Shown here: piece by piece, positions 33,715 to 41,774 of the stretch | Numbering within the stretch: the stretch's first letter is position 1 | Layout of the letters: every line of letters begins with the position of its first letter | Assembly: GCF_021531915.1 (NCBI RefSeq) | Contig: NZ_JAFBIV010000001.1 | Span: 248,001-312,000 of the forward strand | Direction of reading: 5' to 3' | Length of the DNA: 64,000 bases | Source: Oscillibacter valericigenes | GTDB taxonomy: Bacteria > Bacillota > Clostridia > Oscillospirales > Oscillospiraceae | The notes under the pieces: generated by a model | What the model saw: only the letters and a program-made list of their open reading frames with translations | What the model was told of the DNA's origin: nothing | Database searches by the model: none | Translations under genes and position numbers: made by a program

Positions 33715-33911
33715 GAATTTTCACCTTTTTCTTTCACGTATTTGCCACTTTTTACACGTTCATCTCTCGGCTTCTCAGCATCTGCAGGAACCGCCCAGAA
33801 AGATCCAATTTTCGTTGCACCACTTATGCGTCCCTCAGAACACAAAACATTTATTCTTCTGGCTGAAAGACCCCATTTCGCTGCCGTTTGACTAATCGAT
33901 AAATATTCCAT
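33711..33911 (-). CDS. Small HTH regulator heading cargo 1
   Basis: A 66-residue protein with an excisionase/MerR-like HTH (SISQTAAKWGLSARRINVLCSEGRI, about 5-30), a beta-wing and a basic tail with an AEKPRDERV segment. It closely resembles the small HTH protein heading cargo 2 at 48.2 kb: the helix pair, the EGRI-x-GA-x-K turn and the AEKPxDxR tail align without gaps. GGAG lies eight bases before the ATG. It is the first gene of the defence operon and overlaps the first methyltransferase by ATGA, so it may autoregulate the whole set. Confidence 0.82.
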   Translation of the reverse strand: MEYLSISQTAAKWGLSARRINVLCSEGRISGATKIGSFWAVPADAEKPRDERVKSGKYVKEKGENS

Positions 33912-33952
33912 AAGTTGTTCTCCATTTTGAGTGAGAAAATACGTTTATCCTT

Positions 33953-33981
33953 ATTATAATATAGTCTTAACCTCGAATAAA
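33953..33981 (-). promoter_or_regulatory. Probable promoter of cargo 1
   Basis: TATAAT on the minus strand (complement of 33953-33958) lies 42 bases upstream of the small HTH gene. A 17-base spacer leads to a weak TTTATT -35. The -10 box is clear, the -35 is not. Confidence 0.4.
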
Positions 33982-34089
33982 ATCAACATATTTCTGCTCT
34001 TCTATTGCCCAAATTCCTTGTCACCTCAACATGATTCACTAATTTGCAAGCAATGTTTCCTTGGCCAAGCCCTGCGAAAACTGCGTTAT

Positions 34090-34174
34090 CCCGAAACGGG
34101 ACAACTTGCTTGTTGGGATATTCCCAAACCCTTATCGAACATCACTTTGTGATGACTGCGCGTTTCTTCGAAAC
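34090..34174. other. Cluster of four hairpins, candidate oriT
   Basis: CCCGAAACGGG (34090-34100), TTGGGATATTCCCAA (34113-34127), CATCACTTTGTGATG (34140-34154) and GTTTCTTCGAAAC (34162-34174) follow one another in 85 bases next to the relaxase gene. Clusters of inverted repeats beside a relaxase gene are typical of transfer origins. No nick-site consensus is recognised. The remainder of 33,912-34,239 holds the cargo 1 promoter and the relaxase terminator. Confidence 0.35.
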
Positions 34175-34177
34175 ACT

Positions 34178-34225
34178 AAAAAAGCAAGGTCCGAGCAGCA
34201 GTACCATGACTGTTACCCAGACCTT
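34178..34225 (-). terminator. Terminator of the relaxase gene
   Basis: AAGGTC and GACCTT (34186-34191 and 34220-34225) close a branched stem with an inner GCAGT/ACTGT pairing, and TTTTTT follows on the minus strand. It is 14 bases beyond the relaxase stop. Confidence 0.7.
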
Positions 34226-34239
34226 TTGATTTGCCAGAC

Positions 34240-35640
34240 TTAATGACTATGTTCATCCTTCCGGCGTTTCTGCTCTTCTTCCTTGCGCTCTGCATCGTAG
34301 AGAGAAGCAATATTCTGCTGAGCAATCAGAAGCTCCTGAGTATCATTTTTCGCCAGTCTGTATTCGGCATAGGCCTGCTTTTTTGCTGCCAGCACCTCAG
34401 CATATTCAATACTGAGATCCTTTACCCTTGGAAGCTTCTTTACGCCCAATTCATCGAAAGCCGCCTTTGCTGCTTTATGAATCGTAATCTCTTCCCGATG
34501 TGCCTCCAGAAACTTTTTGCTGTAACCGGCTTTGCGGTACTCCTCATAAGTGGCACGCGTCTTAGAATAGTTGATGATATGCTTTTTCAGAGTGCCGATC
34601 TCCGCCAATCGCTTTTCCGATTGCTGAATAGAGGAGAGCAGAGCATCTCTTTTGGCAGTCTGCTGCTGCACAAGCTGATCCAGCTGCTCCATGCTTTCAA
34701 TCTTATGATCCCGCAGAAACAGCAGCGTCTTCGACATCTGCTTTAGGTTATAAACCGATGCCCAGCGCTGATATCCGGCACCTTTGTTCTGCAACTTGCT
34801 CTGGATATCAATGACAAGATTGAAGGGGCGGACATCTGTGTGGCGGTTACGTTTTTCTCTCGGCTTGCGTTCCTGCTGTCCGAGGAAATGAGCTCGCAGA
34901 TCTGTCTCGGTATAGCCGTCCTCCAGAGAGGACAGGCGGATAAAACGGGCCTGATTTTTCCCTTTGACGGAAATATGCTTTCCGCATTTTATCTCATAAT
35001 CCAGTGCCTGCAGTTCCTGCAGAAATGCTTCAAAGGACTCCGGCTTCTTCTGCAGAACAGCATCGATATCCTCACAAAGAACATCTCTGTTTTTTACTCT
35101 GCGAGGGTAGTCTGTTCGTTTTGCACGCTCCCTGTATGGCTTCGGAGTAATTACAGATAGTCCGTTTTCCAGGCAAACCAGATCACTGACTTTCTGCAGG
35201 GCAATGCTGGATAGCCAGAAGTTTTTGAACTTTCTGGTTCCGTCAATGGAGGTGGAATTGAATACGATGTGGTTATGGACATGGGCCCGATCCGTATGAG
35301 TTGCTACGATAAAGGCATACTTGCCTTTTGTAAAACGGAGAGCCAGCTCCTGTCCCAATCGGTTCGCTTCCTCCGGTGTGATCTCGCCGGGTTTGAAGGA
35401 CTGACGGATCTGATAAGCAATCACTTCATGCCTCTGGCGGCGGCCGGTGATCTGCTCATATTGGCGTTTGGACAGCATGAATTCTTCATCCACGGTCATG
35501 GGATCGCACTGATACCCGGTGACAAGTTCACCCTTGTCCGTCTTCTCCGGATTCTTCGCATAATCCGTTCTGTCGCCCAGACTCTGGGCGAGGGTTTTTC
35601 CTTTATTCACATGCATGGGTATCAGTCTTGTTGCTGCCAT
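34240..35640 (-). CDS. MobP-type relaxase of the ICE
   Basis: A 466-residue relaxase with a Relaxase/PF03432 domain. The nicking tyrosine should lie in the N-terminal segment (LGDRTDYAKN near 28), and the metal-binding motif is HTDRAHVHNHIVF near residue 133. Residues beyond 260 are helical and lysine/glutamate-rich, with coiled coils. It would nick oriT, stay attached to the 5' end and pilot the strand to the coupling protein. The ATG at 35640, nine bases after AGGAG, is better than the two upstream ATGs. Its partners MobC and a membrane protein lie just upstream. Confidence 0.92.
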   Translation of the reverse strand: MAATRLIPMHVNKGKTLAQSLGDRTDYAKNPEKTDKGELVTGYQCDPMTVDEEFMLSKRQYEQITGRRQRHEVIAYQIRQSFKPGEITPEEANRLGQELALRFTKGKYAFIVATHTDRAHVHNHIVFNSTSIDGTRKFKNFWLSSIALQKVSDLVCLENGLSVITPKPYRERAKRTDYPRRVKNRDVLCEDIDAVLQKKPESFEAFLQELQALDYEIKCGKHISVKGKNQARFIRLSSLEDGYTETDLRAHFLGQQERKPREKRNRHTDVRPFNLVIDIQSKLQNKGAGYQRWASVYNLKQMSKTLLFLRDHKIESMEQLDQLVQQQTAKRDALLSSIQQSEKRLAEIGTLKKHIINYSKTRATYEEYRKAGYSKKFLEAHREEITIHKAAKAAFDELGVKKLPRVKDLSIEYAEVLAAKKQAYAEYRLAKNDTQELLIAQQNIASLYDAERKEEEQKRRKDEHSH

Positions 35641-35674
35641 GGGCATCCGCTCCTTTCTCAAATTTGTGCAAATG

Positions 35675-35706
35675 AAAAGACCTGAGGCGTATCAATTCCT
35701 CAGGTC
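35675..35706 (-). terminator. Terminator upstream of the relaxase gene
   Basis: GACCTGAGG (35679-35687) and CCTCAGGTC (35698-35706) form a perfect nine-base-pair stem, followed on the minus strand by TTTTCATTT. It lies between the small membrane gene and the relaxase gene and may limit relaxase expression. Confidence 0.75.
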
Positions 35707-35723
35707 CGTTAAGTTATGATTCG

Positions 35724-36017
35724 TCATGAAAAGATAAATTTCGACAATTTCCCGGTCAATGCTTCTAGCCCGAGAGAGACTGCCTCGGCAAACATGATTG
35801 CCAGGAAAACCAGAACGGCAAATCCAAATAGGAGCGCCGCATAGATCCAGGCATGCTGAAAAAGAAGCATCACAATGCAGACGACTAATACCAGATACAC
35901 CAGTCCGGCGACCATCGCCGAAAGGTTCAAGGCGAGGGAGTAGAAGATAGAGAGTACGGCAACAATTGCCATGATCGGCAGCGCGAGTATTCGAAAAGGG
36001 AGTTTGATCAGCCACAT
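35724..36017 (-). CDS. Small membrane protein of the mobilization region
   Basis: A 97-residue protein with three predicted membrane helices and a short charged C-terminus, found at this place in Tn1549-like elements between MobC and the relaxase. No motif points to a biochemical role. It may localise the relaxosome or be an entry-exclusion factor; both are guesses. A terminator follows it. Confidence 0.65.
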   Translation of the reverse strand: MWLIKLPFRILALPIMAIVAVLSIFYSLALNLSAMVAGLVYLVLVVCIVMLLFQHAWIYAALLFGFAVLVFLAIMFAEAVSLGLEALTGKLSKFIFS

Positions 36018-36109
36018 AAACGAGTCCTCCTTTGGTTTTTTGAGTATAGTCTATAAAGCGATTTTTCCGAAGTCAAGGATGTCAATGCAGCGCTCCGGTG
36101 CTTCCTATG

Positions 36110-36144
36110 TATCCGGTGTGACATCAATCTGCCACACCGTTTCT
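36110..36144. other. Inverted repeat beyond mobC, second oriT candidate
   Basis: On the minus strand CGGTGTG and CACACCG (36114-36140) form a stem just after the mobC stop, followed by CCGG and GC-rich repeats but no T run, so it is not a normal terminator. Repeats in this setting often flank nick sites. Confidence 0.3.
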
Positions 36145-36477
36145 TTACTGGATCGTCGCCAGTCTTGCCAGAATCTCTTTCGCAATTTCCCAGATTTCAT
36201 TTTGCCTGTTCTGCAGATCCCGGATGTCCTCCGCATAGATAGAGCCGGTCTCATTGGCTCGCTTGGCATACTGATTCAGATTGTTGCTGCAATATCGAAG
36301 AAGGGAGACCATTTCCTTCACATCATCCAGTTCCAGATTGACACAGTAGCCGTCCAGCGCCATCTTTCGAAGATAAGAGCTCTTGTTGCGGATACCCAGT
36401 TCATCCATCTTTTGCTTCATGCGCTCCAGTTCTTCCTGAGACATTACAAAGTGGACCCATTTATCTCTTGCCTGCAT
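36145..36477 (-). CDS. mobC: MobC-family relaxosome accessory protein
   Basis: A 110-residue protein with a ribbon-helix-helix-like N-terminus and the MobC domain (LRYCSNNLNQYAKRANETGSIY near residues 63-82, the N-Q-(I/L)-A-K-x-x-N signature). MobC proteins bind oriT and help open the strand for the relaxase. It stands upstream of the membrane gene and relaxase in the same direction, matching Tn1549-type organisation. Confidence 0.88.
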   Translation of the reverse strand: MQARDKWVHFVMSQEELERMKQKMDELGIRNKSSYLRKMALDGYCVNLELDDVKEMVSLLRYCSNNLNQYAKRANETGSIYAEDIRDLQNRQNEIWEIAKEILARLATIQ

Positions 36478-36500
36478 GGGGCACCTCCTGATGTTTATTT

Positions 36501-37016
36501 TTACTCACGAACCCTTTCCTCCGGACCACAGAAAATAAAAGGACGCTCCGGTCTGTGAGGCGGTTCATGCAGCTGCTGTTCCTTCAGCTTTGCAAGCACA
36601 GACTGCTTTGCCTCCTCATCGGCACATTTGCATGCCTGAAGCGTCGGATCCGGTTCCGGAAGGTTATTGATGATGCCGTCAAAGCTGTTATCGTTCTGCT
36701 CCACCGCGTCTTCCACAGCGCGAAGGGCAGCTCTTCCGGGATCTCTTTCCGGAAACCGTTCCGGATGAAGAATGATCTCCACGCGGTTCATCACCTGGGG
36801 ATCATCGAAGACTACACCATTCAGCCACTCCTCGCATTCATGCCAGCCGCCCATGGTAATGACCTGACCGCCTTCGCCAAAGAAGCGGAGATTATCGTTT
36901 GTACTTTCAAGGCCGTCATAGGTATAACCGGCTGCTTCCATCGCTGCAATCAGCGGATCCTTATCTGCCGGAGTATCATGCATGGGCTCGGTAAATTCAT
37001 CATGCCAATCACTCAT
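36501..37016 (-). CDS. Hypothetical ICE protein (171 aa)
   Basis: An acidic protein of 171 residues that I cannot place in a named family. A GYTYDGLESTNDNLRFFGEGG stretch near residue 30, followed by MGGWHECEEWLNGVVFDDP, is the most distinctive part and looks like an alpha/beta fold. Similar proteins accompany ArdC and TTRAP in conjugative elements. The ATG at 37016 overlaps the previous stop (ATGAGTGA), so translation is coupled; the C-terminus ends 24 bases before mobC. Confidence 0.6.
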   Translation of the reverse strand: MSDWHDEFTEPMHDTPADKDPLIAAMEAAGYTYDGLESTNDNLRFFGEGGQVITMGGWHECEEWLNGVVFDDPQVMNRVEIILHPERFPERDPGRAALRAVEDAVEQNDNSFDGIINNLPEPDPTLQACKCADEEAKQSVLAKLKEQQLHEPPHRPERPFIFCGPEERVRE

Positions 37017-37227
37017 TTTTCTCATCCTCCTCATACACGGTAAAGTCAATAGCAGCGAAGTCTGCGTCGGTCATGGCCGACATTTTCTTCAGCGTCTTCT
37101 CGCAGAGTTCCTTCAGTTCATGGTCCTCGATATTCGGGATACTGGTTTTTATGTCGAAAATCGCCATTCTTCGACAAGTGTGATTCATAGCCTGAATCAG
37201 ATTCATTTCTTCTACAGTAAACATCAT
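37009..37227 (-). CDS. TTRAP-like transposon-transfer assisting protein
   Basis: A 72-residue helical protein that begins MFTVEEMNLI and ends in an acidic tail, matching the small TTRAP family (PF14203) found beside ArdC in conjugative transposons. The family's biochemical role is unknown. Its start overlaps the ArdC stop as ATGATG and its stop overlaps the next start, so three genes are coupled. Confidence 0.75.
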   Translation of the reverse strand: MMFTVEEMNLIQAMNHTCRRMAIFDIKTSIPNIEDHELKELCEKTLKKMSAMTDADFAAIDFTVYEEDEKNE

Positions 37228-38690
37228 CGCGATTCCTCCTTTTTCTGTTTCTTTTGTTTCTTCCGAGCAGTCTTTGTTTTCGGTTTTGAAGACTTCTCCT
37301 TTTCAGATTCTTCTTTCTTTGCCTGCAGATCTGCAAGGGCAGAGGGAGGGGATAGTGCTGTTTCTTTCTGCTCCACAACCTCCCAGAATTTCTGGCACTG
37401 CTCTTGTGAAAGGCCAAGGTTTTCCGTCTCCATAAATCCGAAAGTAACTTCTTTTACAGCTTTCGCAGTCTCTGCTTTTTCAACTTGAGATGTCCAGTAG
37501 TGAAGCTCAGCCGTCGATGTCAGAACCGGTTCCAACTTTCGGAGCTCACTCTCCGTCATGGCATCCCAGACATCTTTTCCCTCAGAATGAATGGTAAAGC
37601 CTTCACCATCATCATGCTGGGATACCGTAAGCTTCAGCGTCATTGGTTCACCAACGATTTCACAGGAAAAGGTGTGCTCTGCCATACGGGAATGCGGCAT
37701 ATACTCTGAATCGATACATTCGATGTTCTTCACGTCATCTGCTGTCAGGTGAGCCCAGGCATATTCCTTCTGCAGTACCGCCAGACGCTCATCAATTTCC
37801 GTGATCATCTCCGAAGCAGTCTTACGGATCTTATCCAGGGAGGCCTTCAGCTCCGGAGTATCTTTCCCATGAGACCAGCCTGCTACATAGGCAAAGCTGT
37901 AATCTCCGGTATCAATTCCGTAATGCTGACATACGGTGAAGGCCACCGATTCCGCCTCCACCTCCTTGTGATTTCTGGTAAGCTTCGGCTCCAGAGGGTC
38001 CACCTTGATTGTGGGGTCAATGGAGTGAAGCTTCTGGTGGGTCATCTCGTGGATTGCTGTTTTCACAGTCTGCACCTGGCTCATGCCTTCCTGAATGGCG
38101 ATGCGGTTCTCGACGGTGTGGAAATATCCCTTTGCTCCGCCTGTGATCTGCTCAAAATCCATCGGTACAGGACAGGCCTTCTTCAATGCTTCGAAGAACA
38201 TTTCATACTGCGCTACATCGCCGGTCAGTTCATTTACACCGAGAGTGGGCAAAGGCTTTCCATCAGTCTGACTGACATCGAAAACATTGACCACCTTGAA
38301 CGCAGGCATCAGGACTTCCTTCGTTTCCTTTACACTGGTCCCATCCGGATTTGTAAGGATCTCACCGGTGACAGGATCGGTTTTCTCAACCTCCATTTTC
38401 TTTTTGTAGGGAGTAGGGGCGAGAATGCGAATGCCGTTTTCGCCTTTCTGCACCTGACGCCCGAACTGCTTCTGCCAGGCGGTGTATCCGGCCACCAGCG
38501 TGGCATCCGGCTTCTGCATGGCAATCAGGATCGTATTGTTCAGGGAATAATCATGGAACTTAGAAAGCGTTTTCAGATACTGCTTGAATTTGTCGCTTTC
38601 AAAAAGTGCCTGTATTCCGGCCTCCAGCTGATCCGTGATCGCCTTTACCTTCTCGAATTGCGAAGGGTAGGTTTTCTGTTCTGTGCTCAT
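37224..38690 (-). CDS. ArdC-like antirestriction protein with HExxH motif
   Basis: A 488-residue protein. Residues about 10-130 form the ArdC N-terminal ssDNA-binding domain (YSLNNTILIAMQKPDATLVAGYTAWQ near 50), followed by a zincin-like domain with IHEMTHQKLH near 240. A C-terminal part with repeated Trp/Leu patterns resembles large-polyvalent-protein domains. ArdC proteins cover incoming single-stranded DNA and so evade restriction after transfer. ATG 38690 has GGAGG seven bases upstream. It is coupled to the TTRAP-like gene downstream and overlaps the 301-aa gene upstream. Confidence 0.85.
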   Translation of the reverse strand: MSTEQKTYPSQFEKVKAITDQLEAGIQALFESDKFKQYLKTLSKFHDYSLNNTILIAMQKPDATLVAGYTAWQKQFGRQVQKGENGIRILAPTPYKKKMEVEKTDPVTGEILTNPDGTSVKETKEVLMPAFKVVNVFDVSQTDGKPLPTLGVNELTGDVAQYEMFFEALKKACPVPMDFEQITGGAKGYFHTVENRIAIQEGMSQVQTVKTAIHEMTHQKLHSIDPTIKVDPLEPKLTRNHKEVEAESVAFTVCQHYGIDTGDYSFAYVAGWSHGKDTPELKASLDKIRKTASEMITEIDERLAVLQKEYAWAHLTADDVKNIECIDSEYMPHSRMAEHTFSCEIVGEPMTLKLTVSQHDDGEGFTIHSEGKDVWDAMTESELRKLEPVLTSTAELHYWTSQVEKAETAKAVKEVTFGFMETENLGLSQEQCQKFWEVVEQKETALSPPSALADLQAKKEESEKEKSSKPKTKTARKKQKKQKKEESR

Positions 38691-39592
38691 AAGCATTCCT
38701 CCGACTTCTTCTTTTCAGAAACGAGCTTGAGGCGGGAATCCGTATCAGACGCCCTGACACCATTCGCCATGCGTTTTTCATGGAGCTGCTTCAGTACAGA
38801 GTTCAGTTTTTCCTCCGCGACATCAGCTGCTCGATCTTCAACCATGTCATAATCCATTTCGGCAAAGTTTTTATGCTGCCAACCGAGGTCCTGCAAAATC
38901 ATATCTCTGCATTCCTGAATCGTGATGCTTGCCAGATCAATCTGACCGCCATCTACTTCAGCAAAGCTTTTGTCGTAGATTGAGTAGTCCCAGCCGTCAT
39001 CCGTGGCGTGGATGGAGAGATACTCCCGGTGGCCAACCTGCCATGCAGCCTGATCCTTCAGCATTTCCGGTTCCGGGCTGGCTTTTCCGTCGCCTCGTTC
39101 CAGAATCTCAGCAAACTGACAGATGTGGTAAACCTCGCCGCCGATCCGGGTATGGTAATCGTCGATGTACTCACAGGGCGCAACGAAGCTTCGGTCCGGA
39201 TAATCGATCTTTACCTTTCCGCCGTCAGGGATACGGAACAATTCATCATAGTTGCTGGTGATAAAGCGGATGCTGTGGTCATGAGGATCCTCCCGGTGCG
39301 CCTTTCGATAGGCTCGTCTGGCGTCCTTGATCTGATCCAGGGTGCGAAGAGCAACTCCGGAAACCACTTCCCCCTTGAAGCCAATCTCCTGAATCGCCAT
39401 CACTCTGGCACAGGCAAGAGGATTTCGAATCGGATTCTCCAGCATATCCTCATAGGTGATCAGACCGGTGTACTGAGCAGCGCCGGTAGTCTTATCAAAG
39501 GCTTCATAGGCAAATCCCGTCTCCATTTCCTTCAAGTGAAGATAGGACTCATTGTCTACCAGATACAGTGCTTCCTTTTTATCGGAAATCAT
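38687..39592 (-). CDS. Large-polyvalent-protein-domain ICE protein (301 aa)
   Basis: A 301-residue acidic protein with repeated alpha/beta motifs. A YEDMLENPIRNPLACARVMA segment (near 48) and an EYLSIHATDDGWDYSIYDK segment (near 192) recall LPD/YodL-type domains of conjugative elements. The function is unknown; family members are thought to be injected with DNA. Overlaps of a few bases on both sides (topB upstream, ArdC downstream) put it in one translationally coupled unit. Confidence 0.6.
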   Translation of the reverse strand: MISDKKEALYLVDNESYLHLKEMETGFAYEAFDKTTGAAQYTGLITYEDMLENPIRNPLACARVMAIQEIGFKGEVVSGVALRTLDQIKDARRAYRKAHREDPHDHSIRFITSNYDELFRIPDGGKVKIDYPDRSFVAPCEYIDDYHTRIGGEVYHICQFAEILERGDGKASPEPEMLKDQAAWQVGHREYLSIHATDDGWDYSIYDKSFAEVDGGQIDLASITIQECRDMILQDLGWQHKNFAEMDYDMVEDRAADVAEEKLNSVLKQLHEKRMANGVRASDTDSRLKLVSEKKKSEECL

Positions 39593-41706
39593 TTTTCTCC
39601 ACCTCCCTTGATGCCGCTGCGGCTATTTTCAAATTCCAGATGGAAGTTGGCCCGTCCGTTCTCTTCCGTGGTGAGAAGCAAAGTGGCGTTGTAGTTCTTT
39701 CCGGATTTCTGACTCTTGCAGTCCTTCAGGCGAATGCGGCCATCCAAAAGCAGCTTCTCAACCATTCCGGAGGATAGATGCTTCCCGATACTCTTGAAAA
39801 AAGCATTGTCCTTCCAGAGAACAAAGCGACATTCCTTTTTGCTACAGAACCAGCCCTTCTGTTTTTCCAGCACATCCGCCTGACAGCAGGGACAGGCTCC
39901 GACTCGTTTGTGATCTGACATAAGTGTTTCTGCTCCTTTCACAGCCTCGTAGTTTTGAACCAGCCCGGAAATCATGTCCGTGATCTCCCGCATGAAGTCC
40001 CTGGCCTCATAATCACCACGCTCCATCCGGAGAAGCTTTTGCTCCCAGTCTGCCGTCATAGAAGCAGACTGAATCTGCTCCGGCATGACCGTAATCAGAG
40101 AATTGCCCTTATCGGTGGAAACAAGATAGCGTGTTTTCTTGTCGCTTTTGCGCTCCATGAAGCCCTTCTGAACCAGCTTTTCAATCGTGCCTGCGCGAGT
40201 GGCAGGGGTACCAAGGCCTTTTCGTTCAGCATCCTCCGGAATATCCTCGGCACCGGCGGTCTCCATGGCAGAGAGGAGGGTATCCTCAGTAAAACGCTTC
40301 GGCGCAGTTGTTTTCCCTTCTTTGATTTCTGCCTGGGATAAAGAAATAATGGCATCCGGCGAAAGGGTTGGACCGGTATAGGCTTCCTTTTCCTTATCCT
40401 TCACCGGATAGAACCGCTGCCAGATATCTTTCCAGCCCCCAAAGAGGACTGTCTTGATCTTTTTCGAAAACTCTTCGCCGCCGCAGGTCAGGACAATGGT
40501 ATCCTCCGCATAGCGATGGTCGGGAGCTGCGGCACAAAGCAGCCTGACCGCAATCAGCTGAAGAATTGCCTTCTCACCGGAGGGAAGCGCGGTAAGATTG
40601 GCAGCGCACATGGTTTTTGTCGGAATAATGGCGTGGTGATCGCTGACCTTCCGGCTATCACACATCACATCTACAGCGATTTCTGTGTTGTCGTCAGATT
40701 TCAATGCAGATGCATCAACACCGATTTTCCCCGCCACCTGAGAAATGAGAGGAGGAAGCATCGGCTTCATGTCATCTGTCAGATATCTGCTGTCGGTACG
40801 GGGATAGGTCACAAACTTCTTTTCATAAAGCGCCTGGGTGTAGTCCAGCGTCTGCTGTGCGGTAAAGCCGAGGATACGGTTGGCATCACGCTGCAGGCTG
40901 GTCAGGTCATAGAGAAGCGGGGCTCGCTCCGTTTTCTCCTTTCGGTTCAAGGACTTGATCACGGCTTTCATGGTCTCCTTACATTTGGCAAGCAGCTGCT
41001 GTGCATCGCCTTTTTCATCAAAACGCCTGCTGGTTGCAATGATACCGTTCAGCCCAAGCTGCACGGTGTAGAAGGGCTTCGGCTGGAAGGCGGCGATCTC
41101 GGCATCACGCATGACGACCATTGCCAGAGTCGGTGTCATTACGCGGCCAACGTTCAGGGTCTGGTGATACAGGCATGAAAAAAGCCGGGTGGCGTTCATT
41201 CCGACAATCCAGTCGGCACGCTCCCGGCAAAGGGCTGCTTCATACAAAGCATCATATTTGCTTGACGGTTCCAGATGGACAAATCCATCCTTGATGGCCT
41301 GATCCTCCATACTGGAGATCCAGAGCCTTTCGAAGGGCTTCCTGCAGCCTGCCTGATGATAGACCAAACGGAAGATGAGTTCTCCTTCACGTCCGGCATC
41401 CGTTGCACAGACAAGGCTTTCGACATCATCGCGCTTCATCAGCTTTTTCAGGATGCCGAACTGCTTCTTGGTAGAAGCTGAGACCTGATACTTCCAGGTG
41501 GCTGGCAGAATAGGAAGGTCTGTAAGTCGCCATTTGGCATAGGTCTCATCGTAGGCCTCCGGCGGCGAGAGCTCTACCAGGTGCCCAACGCACCAGCTGA
41601 CGATATAGTCATTGCCTTCCAAATAACCGTCGCATCGTTTGTTTGCACCCAGAACCTTAGCCAGGGACCGGGCAACCGAGGGTTTCTCGGCAAGTACGAG
41701 TTTCAT
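39589..41706 (-). CDS. topB: DNA topoisomerase III
   Basis: A 705-residue type IA topoisomerase. A Toprim domain is at 1-140 (LAEKPSVARSLAKVLG at the start, CATDAGREGELIFR near 104). The active tyrosine is in FVTYPRTDSRYL near 305, and a C-terminal zinc-ribbon region (CPCC and FCSKKEC, about 620-645) follows. ICE-borne TopB helps separate DNA strands during rolling-circle transfer. Its 3' end overlaps the 301-aa gene. Immediately upstream is the end of cargo 2, separated by a terminator-like hairpin. Confidence 0.95.
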   Translation of the reverse strand: MKLVLAEKPSVARSLAKVLGANKRCDGYLEGNDYIVSWCVGHLVELSPPEAYDETYAKWRLTDLPILPATWKYQVSASTKKQFGILKKLMKRDDVESLVCATDAGREGELIFRLVYHQAGCRKPFERLWISSMEDQAIKDGFVHLEPSSKYDALYEAALCRERADWIVGMNATRLFSCLYHQTLNVGRVMTPTLAMVVMRDAEIAAFQPKPFYTVQLGLNGIIATSRRFDEKGDAQQLLAKCKETMKAVIKSLNRKEKTERAPLLYDLTSLQRDANRILGFTAQQTLDYTQALYEKKFVTYPRTDSRYLTDDMKPMLPPLISQVAGKIGVDASALKSDDNTEIAVDVMCDSRKVSDHHAIIPTKTMCAANLTALPSGEKAILQLIAVRLLCAAAPDHRYAEDTIVLTCGGEEFSKKIKTVLFGGWKDIWQRFYPVKDKEKEAYTGPTLSPDAIISLSQAEIKEGKTTAPKRFTEDTLLSAMETAGAEDIPEDAERKGLGTPATRAGTIEKLVQKGFMERKSDKKTRYLVSTDKGNSLITVMPEQIQSASMTADWEQKLLRMERGDYEARDFMREITDMISGLVQNYEAVKGAETLMSDHKRVGACPCCQADVLEKQKGWFCSKKECRFVLWKDNAFFKSIGKHLSSGMVEKLLLDGRIRLKDCKSQKSGKNYNATLLLTTEENGRANFHLEFENSRSGIKGGGEK

Positions 41707-41733
41707 TGTGGGTTTCCTCCTTACATAGAATAA

Positions 41734-41762
41734 CCCCTCCGATCCGATGAGGAAGGGAGGGG
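41734..41762 (-). terminator. Hairpin between cargo 2 and topB
   Basis: CCCCTCC (41734-41740) and GGAGGGG (41756-41762) form a seven-base-pair GC-rich stem. On the minus strand a weak TTATTCT follows, so this may only partly terminate cargo 2 transcription before topB. Confidence 0.5.
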
Positions 41763-41774
41763 TATGTAAGAAGA

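Noticed and set aside
20206-33911. BREX or DISARM system
   Set aside because: No PglZ, BrxL, DrmB or large DrmA-type helicase is present; the PLD domain is fused to a shorter helicase.
33912-34240. A second GEMM-type riboswitch before cargo 1
   Set aside because: The leader has a -10 box but lacks the GACGCAAAGC and ATGGCAGCC landmarks present before cargo 2.
37749-38852. Long plus-strand frame of 367 codons opposite ArdC
   Set aside because: It is a shadow of the ArdC and 301-aa genes, has no ribosome site and no recognisable domain, and all neighbouring genes lie on the minus strand.
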